NCBI GenBank assembly: GCA_902799875.1
Contig: CADCCH010000003.1
Span: forward strand, 1-64,000
Length of the DNA: 64,000 bases
Direction of reading: 5' to 3'
DNA from: an uncultured Bacteroidales bacterium
Lineage (GTDB): Bacteria; Bacteroidota; Bacteroidia; Bacteroidales; Paludibacteraceae
Under the pieces are notes generated by a model. That model made no database searches, had not been told where the DNA came from, and was given only the letters and a program-made list of their open reading frames with translations. The translations under genes were made by a program, and so were the position numbers. Positions 35,562-43,881 of the stretch are shown one piece after another; position 1 is the first letter of the stretch, and every line of letters begins with the position of its first letter.

Positions 35562-35708
35562 TTAGAACGGTTTTTGGTTGGGATCGGTTGGGTCAGCACC
35601 TCCACCGTACTGGATGGGTTCTGTACCATGGATAGAGCCAACGCAAATGGCGTTGAGTTGGCAGATCGACTGCGCGTTCGTTGCGGGGATTATATACTGT
35701 TTTCTCAT
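35562..35708 (-). CDS. 48-residue YIIP peptide
   Basis: The peptide starts MRKQYIIPATNAQSICQLNA, continues ICVGSIHGTEPIQYGGG and ends ADPTDPNQKPF. It lies between the 964-codon ORF (stop at 35755) and the 1122-residue protein (start 35515) on the same strand, with gaps of about 46 bp on each side. Shared with the 31970-32125 peptide are the M(R/K)xxYIIP(A/T)T start, an IC..S core and a GGG run with D-P near the end. No signal peptide. The role is unknown; position suggests a partner of the large secreted proteins. Confidence 0.7.
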   Translation of the reverse strand: MRKQYIIPATNAQSICQLNAICVGSIHGTEPIQYGGGADPTDPNQKPF

Positions 35709-35754
35709 AATGCTATAGATTTTATTATAGTAATAATAGTATATACTATATAGG

Positions 35755-38577
35755 TTATTTCATTCTTACACCCATTACGTTGTACTTCTTTCCGTCACGG
35801 ATGATAACGAGTTGACCGTTCTCGATGGTCTTAACCGAAGCGTTCGCCTTTGCATCCACGCAGTTGATCTCGGTCGTAACAGCCGGAGCGTCTGCTTCCA
35901 CAATACGTGCCCGTTGGATAACACCTGCCGGTGCGTCATGGATAACAAAGTAACCACGCATACCCAAGATTTCTGTATCCACCGTCGGGAAATAGAGCGT
36001 ATTGTTCGCTCCCATGAAAAGGTTGTTCTCACTGGCAGGAATAGTTCCCTTTGCGAAGTTACCAATGAAGTTGGCTCTTGCGGTATTGACCGGATTCAAG
36101 GTCTTGTCGATCGTTACACCAATAAACTTCGGATTGGCGATGTTTGCGGCAGGTTTGATGATGTACGGTACACCTGCTTCCATCTCGCTTACAGCGCTGA
36201 AGTTGAGGTTAAGAACAAAATCTCCTTCTTCGATAGAGGACGAACTCAATTCCTTTACTACCGCATCCGGGAATACACGCTCCATCTCCGCTTCGTTCAC
36301 CGCAAACGGCAGACAAATGGTATTGTACATATTCGCTGTGAGTGTACGATTTAACTGTACATTAACTTTATTACCATCGTTAGCACCGATGACTGCTTCC
36401 TCATTTGTTTCATCTTCGTCAATTGTAACTATCGGGGCAATAGAAATACTGCGGATAGTAGATGACGAGTATTGAACCGTATTGACTAATTTAATGTAAT
36501 AATCTCCTTCTGTTGCAATATTCAATGTAGAAGCAGCGAATACTCCCGTGCTGCCTGTCTTTGATTCTGAGACGGCGGGAACCACCGGCTCTGCGTCATT
36601 GATATTGTTATACAAGGCTACCTGATACTGGTGTTGAGATGTACTTTCCTCTGGAATATTAAGCATTACGGTCATCTCTCCTTCTTTAGCATGAACCTTC
36701 CAATATGCATATTCATAGAGATGATTAACATTATTACTAGATTGGATGTCTCCATTTTCCAGACGAATCATCATTTTTGTACTTGGATCTATTTTCTCCA
36801 ATACAGCATCCGCTCCATACAATATACCGGGGAGCGCTTGCGTTTTGCCACCCTCATAAGTAGCCACAACTTTAAGAAGTCGGCTTTCTGCATTATTGTA
36901 TGTATTCCGGACTTTTACAACATACACACCAGGTGTCAATTCGACTTTACCGGAGCTAATGGTTTGATCGCCTTTTGCCATACTCTCGTTAGTATTAGAA
37001 ATCTTCTCCACGCTTTCGTCTTCGCTAAGCACTTTTATCTCGTACTTCTGACCTCCGTTCGGACGGCATACATGCGCGGTGAAATTGTAGTAAGCTTGAT
37101 CAGTGACGTTTACTTTCCATTTAGCCCATTCTTGATCATTGTATCCTTCCGAGCCGCGAGGAGTAAAGAGGATAGAATCAACCGCACCCGTTTTATCTAC
37201 CCAAGCACGAGGACTTAAAATGACATCATCCGGAGTTAAAGTTTGCGGGATATTAATTGCCTTACCTCCTTCATAGGTAGCAACAACTTTAAGAAGTCGG
37301 CTTTCTGCATGATTGTAGGTGTTTCTAACTTTGATAACATAAACACCAGGTGTTAATTCAACTTTTCCAGAACTAATGGTTTGATTCCCACTACTCATGC
37401 TTTCGTTTGTATAGGAAATCTTCTCCACGGTCTCGTCGCTATTGAACACCTTTATCTCATATTTCTGACCTCCATTTGGACGGCATACATGAGCGGTGAA
37501 ATTGTAGTAAGATTGAGTAGTGACTTTTACTCTCCATTTTACCCACTCTTGGTCATTGTATCCTTCCGAGCCGCGAGGAGTAAAGAGGATAGAATCAACC
37601 GCACCCGTTTTATCCACCCAAGCTCGGTCACTTAACATAGCATCGTCCGGGGTTAATGTTTGCGGAATCTCTATTGGGTTTCCTCCTTTGTATTCGAAAG
37701 CTATGCTGCTTAAGATAGCACTTGAATATTGCGTATGATTCACTAATTTGATGTAGTAGTCACCGGCTTCCGGGATGACCAATTCCGGAGTCAGAGCTCG
37801 TGCCCCGGTACTGGATGACGATGCTGTCTCTGCTGTAGTAGAAAGAGCAGATGCGCTCAAATTAGAATACAATTCCACATGGTAATCGTGGGTTGTCGAT
37901 GATGTTGCGGCGACATTGGCGGTTACTTTCATATTACCGCCTTGTGTGGCACGGACATACCAATATGCATATTCAGATGTAGGATCAACATTATCGTGGG
38001 ATTTCAAATATCCTTCTTCTGTACGCAACATATATTTCTCACCCGTTTTGCCTAATACGGCATCTGCTCCGTTGAGCGGGTTGGTAGGAATATTTATTGT
38101 CAAACCTCCGGCATAGGTGAGTGTCATGCTGGCCACCTTACCATGCGACCATTGAATGGTATCTGTCACAACAATATCATACTCGCCTGCTTCCAGACCA
38201 CGCAAATTCAATGTCCCACAGTCAGCAGCAGCATAGACTTTATCACTCTCTTTTTTCGGGCTGCGGGATTGTCTCAATGTGTCACCTGTTGCCGGATCTA
38301 CCACACTGATGCGGAAGAAGAAAGTATTATTCGACCGCATATCGAGCGTCACACTGTAATAGCCCATATCGGCGATATTTACACGCCATTTTGCAAAGCC
38401 TTCATGAATAGTGCTTTCAGACCATGTAATTGAATCGGTTACGATGGAACCATTGGCAGACAAAGTAGCATCCGCTGCCATTAAAGTTACCGGAGTAGTT
38501 TTATTCAACCCTGGCGTAGTAGCATACGCCATCATTGTCAGCAACATTGCCGGAATTAAAAGAAATAATTTTTTCAT
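35755..38577 (-). CDS. Secreted multi-module protein with C-terminal sorting-like tail
   Basis: 940 residues from the chosen start, whose signal peptide MKKLFLLIPAMLLTMMAYA matches its neighbour; in-frame ATGs at 38607 and 38649 exist, the latter inside the promoter. It consists of five to six beta-rich modules. Two, with LTPDDxxLSxRAWVDKTGAV and PRGSEGYNDQEW, are almost identical and 417 bp apart. Others share EYAYWYVRAT and YYIKLVNxxQYSS with the downstream paralogue. The MYNTICLPFAV domain begins near 750 and the protein ends NGQLVIIRDGKKYNVMG. It is the first gene of the minus-strand operon and probably binds polysaccharide or surface ligands. Confidence 0.78.
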   Translation of the reverse strand: MKKLFLLIPAMLLTMMAYATTPGLNKTTPVTLMAADATLSANGSIVTDSITWSESTIHEGFAKWRVNIADMGYYSVTLDMRSNNTFFFRISVVDPATGDTLRQSRSPKKESDKVYAAADCGTLNLRGLEAGEYDIVVTDTIQWSHGKVASMTLTYAGGLTINIPTNPLNGADAVLGKTGEKYMLRTEEGYLKSHDNVDPTSEYAYWYVRATQGGNMKVTANVAATSSTTHDYHVELYSNLSASALSTTAETASSSSTGARALTPELVIPEAGDYYIKLVNHTQYSSAILSSIAFEYKGGNPIEIPQTLTPDDAMLSDRAWVDKTGAVDSILFTPRGSEGYNDQEWVKWRVKVTTQSYYNFTAHVCRPNGGQKYEIKVFNSDETVEKISYTNESMSSGNQTISSGKVELTPGVYVIKVRNTYNHAESRLLKVVATYEGGKAINIPQTLTPDDVILSPRAWVDKTGAVDSILFTPRGSEGYNDQEWAKWKVNVTDQAYYNFTAHVCRPNGGQKYEIKVLSEDESVEKISNTNESMAKGDQTISSGKVELTPGVYVVKVRNTYNNAESRLLKVVATYEGGKTQALPGILYGADAVLEKIDPSTKMMIRLENGDIQSSNNVNHLYEYAYWKVHAKEGEMTVMLNIPEESTSQHQYQVALYNNINDAEPVVPAVSESKTGSTGVFAASTLNIATEGDYYIKLVNTVQYSSSTIRSISIAPIVTIDEDETNEEAVIGANDGNKVNVQLNRTLTANMYNTICLPFAVNEAEMERVFPDAVVKELSSSSIEEGDFVLNLNFSAVSEMEAGVPYIIKPAANIANPKFIGVTIDKTLNPVNTARANFIGNFAKGTIPASENNLFMGANNTLYFPTVDTEILGMRGYFVIHDAPAGVIQRARIVEADAPAVTTEINCVDAKANASVKTIENGQLVIIRDGKKYNVMGVRMK

Positions 38578-38646
38578 GATATTATGTAGTGTGTTTTTGT
38601 TCTTCATAATGGATTGTTGCGGGGGCTTTTTACCACAAACGCGGCG

Positions 38647-38703
38647 CAAAGGTACTACTTTTTATTGAACGTACGTGCGTACGCAGATGTGTTTTATAAC
38701 ATA
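38647..38703 (-). promoter_or_regulatory. Promoter and activator-like site of the minus-strand secreted-protein operon
   Basis: Minus strand: TATGTTATAAAACA (38703-38690), then TACCTTTG (38654-38647). From the first base of the element to the first base of the -7 box is 49 bp, as in the two plus-strand accessory promoters. No TTTG lies at -33; that place holds the palindrome-like GCGTACGCACGTACGT. Confidence 0.72.
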
Positions 38704-38787
38704 AAAAACGAAATATTGAAACATAAATTCACCTAAACACCTTAATTACAGTCAATAACGCAAACGCCAAATCACCCCAAAACCCCT

Positions 38788-38803
38788 TTCGTAACGTTTC
38801 GAA
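38788..38803. promoter_or_regulatory. Operator-like palindrome 1
   Basis: TTCGTAACGTTTCGAA, an imperfect 16-bp palindrome. With one flanking base on each side it is the exact inverse of the site at 38852-38867. It lies between the two divergent accessory operons and is a candidate site for the DeoR-type regulator. Confidence 0.6.
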
Positions 38804-38851
38804 GAAAAACGGTTAGAAGAGTACTACTTGCAGACCATAATCGTAACAATC

Positions 38852-38867
38852 TTCGAAACGTTACGAA
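38852..38867. promoter_or_regulatory. Operator-like palindrome 2
   Basis: TTCGAAACGTTACGAA, the inverted copy of the site at 38788-38803. A close relative, TTCGAAACATTGCGAA, lies at 49741-49756 upstream of the other plus-strand accessory operon. Confidence 0.6.
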
Positions 38868-38929
38868 ATGAGAATCGAAAGATACAACATGCTGAAAAAT
38901 CAGTGTGTTGTATTTTTATATTTCGAAAG

Positions 38930-38986
38930 TATGCTATAAAACATAACTTTCGCGTGCGCAGATATAAGGAATATATAGTAATTTTG
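38930..38986 (+). promoter_or_regulatory. Promoter and activator-like site of the agaS operon
   Basis: TATGCTATAAAACA (38930-38943), then TAATTTTG (38979-38986), 49 bp from start to start. The element is preceded by TTTCGAAAG. The -33 region lacks TTTG. The leader to agaS is about 85 bases. Confidence 0.75.
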
Positions 38987-39074
38987 CATCGCGTTCGGCA
39001 ATAAGAGCGCGAAAAGCCTCCGGCAAGGTTTACATCGGGGACCCCATTAAGTTATCATTCAAAACACACATAAT

Positions 39075-40199
39075 ATGGCAAACACAGGTTTTACATTTAA
39101 TGAGATTCATCAGCAACCCGCCATGTGGCGCAAGGAATTGAAAGCGTTACTGGAGAATCAGGAAGCAATCAGTGCGTTCATGCACAAGTATTTGACCCCG
39201 GAGACGGATATCGTCTTGACCGGAGCCGGCACATCGGCGTTTATCGGCGACGCATTGCAACCGGTGATGCGTGGTATGTGGAAGAATGTTCGTTCGGTAG
39301 CTACGACGGATATTATCACCCATGCCAAGTATCTGCTGAGCCCGGACAAACCGCTGTTGCTGGTTAGTTTCGCCCGTTCGGGAAATAGTCCTGAGAGCGT
39401 GGGAGCTGTGAACTTGGCGAACAAACTCTGCAAGAATGTGGCGCATGTTTATATTACGTGCAACAAGAACGGTAAATTGGCTCAGCAGGCAGCCGGCAAG
39501 GACAATATCCTGTTGCTCTTATTGCCGGAAGAGACTGATGACAAGTCGCTGGCTATGACCAGTTCGTTCTCGACGATGTTGCTGACCTGCCAGATGCTCG
39601 GTCATATCGACACGCTGGAGAACGACGTGGAGATGGTCGATTCGGTAGCGAAGAACGCAGAAGCTATCATGGCAGAGTATGAGGACAAGCTGAAAGAGAT
39701 CGCGAGCCGTCCTTTTGAGCGCGGTGTGTTCCTTGGTTCGGGTGCACTGAAGGGTATCGCGGAAGAGTGCCATCTGAAACTGCAGGAGTTGACGGACGGC
39801 GCGGTGGTATGTAAGTTCGACAGTTTCTTGGGCTTCCGTCACGGACCGAAGGCAGTGGTAAACAGCAAGTCGATCGTCGTTTACCTGATGACCGAGCAAG
39901 AGGATGTACAGCGTTATGAGCGCGACCTCGTTAAGCAGGTGGATGCCAACAATAAGCCGGTGGCACAGATCATCGTCATTGCCGGTAAGGCGCCGGAGTT
40001 GCCGGGTGTGAAGGCAGATCTGGTGGTTAAAATGCCTTACGGACCGAAGGAGAACGATTTCTACGGTATCGTGCCGTACGTATTGGTAGGACAGCTGTTA
40101 GGCTACTACGCATCGCTGGCGCACGGTTTGAATCCCGACGCACCGAGCGTAAGCGGAAATATCCACCGGGTTGTGGAGGGTGTGACGATTTATGAATAA
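39075..40199 (+). CDS. agaS: AgaS-type sugar isomerase/deaminase (SIS domains)
   Basis: A 374-residue double SIS-domain protein. SIS-type turns are seen at VLTGAGTSAFIGDALQP near 47 and FARSGNSPESVGAV near 100, and the second domain has FLGSGALKGIAEECHLKLQEL near 215 and FLGFRHGPKAVV. AgaS converts galactosamine-6-phosphate to tagatose-6-phosphate with loss of ammonia in GalN/GalNAc use. Length fits. It is the first gene of the plus-strand operon, followed by a KbaZ/GatZ-like gene. In other bacteria aga genes are controlled by a DeoR-type AgaR, which fits the DeoR-type gene at 48708. Confidence 0.88.
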   Translation: MANTGFTFNEIHQQPAMWRKELKALLENQEAISAFMHKYLTPETDIVLTGAGTSAFIGDALQPVMRGMWKNVRSVATTDIITHAKYLLSPDKPLLLVSFARSGNSPESVGAVNLANKLCKNVAHVYITCNKNGKLAQQAAGKDNILLLLLPEETDDKSLAMTSSFSTMLLTCQMLGHIDTLENDVEMVDSVAKNAEAIMAEYEDKLKEIASRPFERGVFLGSGALKGIAEECHLKLQELTDGAVVCKFDSFLGFRHGPKAVVNSKSIVVYLMTEQEDVQRYERDLVKQVDANNKPVAQIIVIAGKAPELPGVKADLVVKMPYGPKENDFYGIVPYVLVGQLLGYYASLAHGLNPDAPSVSGNIHRVVEGVTIYE

Positions 40200-40238
40200 A
40201 TCGGTATCCCGGAATATCGGAATATCGGTATCCCGAAA
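40199..40238. repeat. 5 x 8 bp micro-repeat between agaS and the kbaZ-like gene
   Basis: AATCGGTA, TCCCGGAA, TATCGGAA, TATCGGTA, TCCCGAAA. It includes the last base of the agaS stop and fills more than half of the 71-bp gap. Confidence 0.82.
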
Positions 40239-40270
40239 GTTTTAATAGAACATTTTAACTCAAAAATAAT

Positions 40271-41500
40271 ATGAAAAAGACAGAGCATATTCTCCAAGTA
40301 ATGGAGGAGAGAAAGAAAGTAACCGGAGTTCCAATGACCTTGTTTGCAGCATGTCCGAACTCCTTGTCAGTCATCAAAGCATCGTTCCGTGCAGCGAAAC
40401 GTAATAACTCGCCAATCTATTTCGCAACAACGCTGAACCAAGTCGATTGCGACGGCGGTTACACCGGTATGACCCAAGAAGCGTTCACGAAGATCTTGGC
40501 TCGCGAGGCTGCGGCTGTGAACTATACGGGTCCGTACGTTGTAGCGATCGATCACGGAGGTCCGTGGTTGAAGGACAAACAATCGATCGAGCGTTGGGAC
40601 ACCGAGCGCGCTATGAACGGTGTGAAGAAGAGCTACGAGGCAGCTATCCTCGCCGGTTATGACCTGATCCACGTCGATCCGACCGTAGATATCTTCCTGC
40701 CGAAGGGTGAGATCATCGATATTCATGTAGTGGTTAAACGTACGGTTGAGCTCATCAAGCATGCCGAGGACTTCCGTAAGGCACATAACATCGCACCGAT
40801 CTCCTACGAAGTAGGAACGGAAGAGGTGCACGGTGGTCTGGCAGACGAGAAGACGTTCGACACCTTCCTCGAGGGTCTGAAAGCCGGTTTGCACGAGGTA
40901 GGTCTGGACGATGTATGGCCGTGCTTCATCGTAGGTAAGGTTGGTACCGACCTGCACACAACTTTCTTTGATCCGGAGGTAGCACGTAAATTGACGGCGA
41001 AAGTTCGTCCTTACGGAAGCTATATCAAGGGTCACTACAGCGACGATGTAGAGAACCCGGTGGATTATCCGAAGGCAGGTATGGGCGCCGCGAACGTAGG
41101 ACCGGAGTTCACGATGAACGAGTACGATGCGTTGGCTGAACTCGAAGAGCTGGAGAAGAAACTGTACGCAGAGGGCAAGGTAGCGCAGTTGAGCAATATG
41201 ACGCAAGTGCTTTGGCAATGCGTATATGAGTCCAACCGCTGGAAGAAATGGTTGCACGGCGAAGAGGTAGGTAAGGACCTGAAGGACTGCACGCCGGATC
41301 GTCAGTTATGGTTGGTGAAGACCGGTTGCCGTTACATCTGGCAGAAACCGGAGGCACTGGTAGCCCGTCAGACGCTGTACGACAACCTGGAGCGTCTGGG
41401 TATCCATGCCGAAGAGGTGGTACTGATGCGTATTGAGCACAATATGGATAAATATTACAATGCATTTAATATTGTTAATCTGAATGATTATCTTAAGTAA
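40271..41500 (+). CDS. Class II tagatose-bisphosphate aldolase non-catalytic subunit-like protein (KbaZ/GatZ family)
   Basis: A 409-residue protein of the KbaZ/GatZ family. Blocks that fit are TLFAACPNSLSVIKASFRAA near 23, TTLNQVDCDGGYTGMT, AIDHGGPWLKD, LIHVDPTVD and SYEVGTEEVHGG near 180. In known systems this subunit supports the catalytic KbaY/GatY aldolase, which splits tagatose-1,6-bisphosphate. No catalytic subunit is in the window, so it may be elsewhere, or this protein may have its own activity. The stop overlaps the next gene by 17 bp. Confidence 0.88.
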   Translation: MKKTEHILQVMEERKKVTGVPMTLFAACPNSLSVIKASFRAAKRNNSPIYFATTLNQVDCDGGYTGMTQEAFTKILAREAAAVNYTGPYVVAIDHGGPWLKDKQSIERWDTERAMNGVKKSYEAAILAGYDLIHVDPTVDIFLPKGEIIDIHVVVKRTVELIKHAEDFRKAHNIAPISYEVGTEEVHGGLADEKTFDTFLEGLKAGLHEVGLDDVWPCFIVGKVGTDLHTTFFDPEVARKLTAKVRPYGSYIKGHYSDDVENPVDYPKAGMGAANVGPEFTMNEYDALAELEELEKKLYAEGKVAQLSNMTQVLWQCVYESNRWKKWLHGEEVGKDLKDCTPDRQLWLVKTGCRYIWQKPEALVARQTLYDNLERLGIHAEEVVLMRIEHNMDKYYNAFNIVNLNDYLK

Positions 41501-42869
41501 GAAATATTACGTCGTTCTCTTTTCGCTGGTCGTCCTGTTAGGGGCTTGCGGATGCGAGAAGAAGAAAGCCGGAACGGATGAGCCGCAGCAAGAGCAAAGC
41601 GGAGAGATTGATCCGTTGCTGATTGAGAAGTCCGTACTGATCACGGATAACTGGGTGTGGAGCGGTAAACCGAAGATCACCATCCAGGTCACGAATGACA
41701 ATGCGAGTGCGGTTGCTTTCGGCACGAGAGTGGATATCCTGACCGACAAGAAAGACAGCGTCGTTACGCTTATGGACAGCGTGAAGGTGGATGGCAAGAG
41801 TCAGAAGTCGGTCGTTTTGACCACCACAGAAAATCTGGAGCCGGGTATCTATATCGCGGAATGCTATTTGGATTCGTCGATCTTCCGTGTCTTCAATTTT
41901 GCCATCGATCCGTTTGAGATCACTTCGGTCAATGACAAACCGGAGGATTTTGACCAGTTCTGGCAGGAGGCCAAAGACCAGTTAGCCGCCATCGACATGC
42001 AAGCGCAGTTGACGGAGATTCCGGAACGGAGCAATGAGTACGGTAAGGTCTATCTGGTGGAGATGTATTCGGTACCGGACGGTTTGAGTGGTGACCCGGT
42101 GAAGATCCGCGGTTACTACTGCGAGCCGCTGGACGGTCAGAAACATCCGGTGATCCTGCATTTTTACGGTTATGACACGCAAGGGTATACCGGTCCGGTG
42201 GACTGTCCGTACGGCAGTACGAATGCCGAGTTCTACCTGTCGCATCGCGGTCAATATCTGAACAACCGTCCCGCCGGAACAAACTTAGGGGTAGCCGAAG
42301 AAACGGTGAACATCTACGGCGATTGGTTCCGCTACAACTTAGGCGAGAAAGACACCTATTATTACAGGGGCGCGTATATGGACGTGGTACAGGCGATTCG
42401 ATTTATGGCAACGCGTACGACAAGCGACATGACGAAGCTGTTTGCAGAGGGTTCAAGTCAAGGCGGTGCGTTGACGTACGTAGCCGCAGCCTTGAGCGAT
42501 TATCCGTTCACCGCCATTGCTGCGAACGTTGCGTTCATGGGTGATTTTGCAGATGCAAAAGATATCGAGAGTCTGGCCTATTGGGAGATCAACGACCACT
42601 ACTGGGTGGACGGTGTGCCTATCGAACAGAGTCTAACCTATCTGCCCTATTTCGACATCAAGCACATGACGCCGCGTATCTCCTGTGCCGTATTGGCATC
42701 GAGCGGGTTGGCGGATAATGTGTGTCCGCCGCGTCTGAACCTCGTACCCTTTAATAATCTCGCCACTCCGGCAGAGAAAAAAGAGTATATCTTTGAACCG
42801 GAGATGGAACATAGTTATCCGGCCGATTGGTGGAATAAGATGAGTGCGTTATTCCAGAAGTATTTATGA
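41484..42869 (+). CDS. Acetyl-xylan-esterase-like alpha/beta hydrolase, lipoprotein
   Basis: 461 residues. A lipobox LLGAC near residues 18-22 predicts lipid attachment. A beta-sandwich-like domain (about 35-145) precedes an AXE1-type hydrolase starting DKPEDFDQFWQEAKDQL. The nucleophile is in EGSSQGGAL (Ser near 324), with candidate Asp in SSGLADNV near 410 and His in EMEHSYPADWW near 440. AXE1/CE7 enzymes remove acetyl groups from sugars. It would act on the outer membrane or in the periplasm, clearing acetyl decorations. It ends ATGA with a possible start of the kinase ORF. Confidence 0.85.
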   Translation: MIILSKKYYVVLFSLVVLLGACGCEKKKAGTDEPQQEQSGEIDPLLIEKSVLITDNWVWSGKPKITIQVTNDNASAVAFGTRVDILTDKKDSVVTLMDSVKVDGKSQKSVVLTTTENLEPGIYIAECYLDSSIFRVFNFAIDPFEITSVNDKPEDFDQFWQEAKDQLAAIDMQAQLTEIPERSNEYGKVYLVEMYSVPDGLSGDPVKIRGYYCEPLDGQKHPVILHFYGYDTQGYTGPVDCPYGSTNAEFYLSHRGQYLNNRPAGTNLGVAEETVNIYGDWFRYNLGEKDTYYYRGAYMDVVQAIRFMATRTTSDMTKLFAEGSSQGGALTYVAAALSDYPFTAIAANVAFMGDFADAKDIESLAYWEINDHYWVDGVPIEQSLTYLPYFDIKHMTPRISCAVLASSGLADNVCPPRLNLVPFNNLATPAEKKEYIFEPEMEHSYPADWWNKMSALFQKYL

Positions 42870-42891
42870 TTTCTTATCCCATAAAGGGAAC

Positions 42892-42918
42892 GATTACTTC
42901 AAATTTCAAATTTATGAA
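42892..42918. repeat. 7-bp micro-repeat at the start of the PfkB gene
   Basis: GATTACT, TCAAATT, TCAAATT, TATGAAA. Two units are perfect and the outer two are diverged. It spans the gap before and the start codon of the PfkB-kinase gene. Confidence 0.55.
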
Positions 42919-43858
42919 ACAGTTTGATATCATCGCGTTAGGCGAATTGAACGTGGATCTGATCCTGAATCAGATTGAAGGTGAACCGGAGATCGGCAAA
43001 GAGAAGTTTGCCAAGCAGATGACCTTGACCTTAGGGTCCTCGACCGCTATTTTTGCGGCCAATGCAGCGGCTTTGGGTGCCAAAGTGGCTTTCTGCGGCA
43101 TGATCGGCAATGACAGTTTCGGTGACCTGGTAGAGAGCAGTCTGAAAGCCAAGGGTGTCGATACCCGTTACCTTATTCGTCAGGACAAGTATGCTACGGG
43201 CGCTACCATCTGTATGAGTTACGACGAGGACCGCGCGAACCTGACCTATCAAGGTGCGATGGACTTTATGTCGCTGGACGATATCGATCCGGAAGTGTTC
43301 AAGGAGGCGAAACATATTCATATCTCGTCGATCTTCATGCAGAGCGGTGTGAAGCGCGACCTAATGAAGATTCTGGAACTCTGCAAGGCCAACGGTGTGA
43401 CCACTTCGCTGGACAGCCAGTGGGATCCGACGGAGACCTGGGACCTGGATTACAAGGCCGTGCTGCCGATGCTGACAGTTTTCATGCCGAACGAGACAGA
43501 ACTCAAGTTCCTGACCCGCAGCGAGAGTCTGGAAGAGGCCATCGAGAAGATCCGTCCGTATGCCAATGCAGCGGTGATCAAATGCGGTAGTAAGGGTAGT
43601 CTGCTCATGCGCAAGGGTCAATCCGACCGGATGCAGAAGGCCCTGCTCAACGAGCACGTAGTCGATTGTATCGGTGCCGGAGACAGTTTTAACAGCGGAT
43701 TTATCGCCCGTCTCGCTGCCGGAGACGACCTAGTACGATGCCAGGAATACGGTAACATGACCGGTGCAGTGAACACGACTGCTGCCGGAGGTACCACGGC
43801 CTTCACAAGCAAAGAGGATGTGGAGCGGATCGGTAGAGAACGGTTTGGATTTAAATAA
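42914..43858 (+). CDS. PfkB-family sugar kinase
   Basis: A 314-residue ribokinase-fold kinase. The N-terminal strand is DIIALGELNVDLIL, the first signature is around TLGSSTAIFAANAAALGAKVAFCG near 40, and the second, with the catalytic Asp, is CIGAGDSFNSGFIARL near 252. Next to AgaS and a KbaZ-like protein it may phosphorylate tagatose-6-P or a related sugar; this is inference, as PfkB substrates are hard to predict. The ATG at 42914 gives the standard family start. An in-frame ATG at 42866, overlapping the esterase stop, would add 16 residues partly made of repeat sequence. Confidence 0.87.
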   Translation: MKQFDIIALGELNVDLILNQIEGEPEIGKEKFAKQMTLTLGSSTAIFAANAAALGAKVAFCGMIGNDSFGDLVESSLKAKGVDTRYLIRQDKYATGATICMSYDEDRANLTYQGAMDFMSLDDIDPEVFKEAKHIHISSIFMQSGVKRDLMKILELCKANGVTTSLDSQWDPTETWDLDYKAVLPMLTVFMPNETELKFLTRSESLEEAIEKIRPYANAAVIKCGSKGSLLMRKGQSDRMQKALLNEHVVDCIGAGDSFNSGFIARLAAGDDLVRCQEYGNMTGAVNTTAAGGTTAFTSKEDVERIGRERFGFK

Positions 43859-43881
43859 ATTAACCTCAAATATTTAATATC

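Noticed and set aside
28626..38577. CRISPR array or phage tail-fibre region suggested by repeated sequence
   Set aside because: The repeats are long coding modules of 417-429 bp in frame, with no spacers; the proteins have signal peptides and sorting-like tails.
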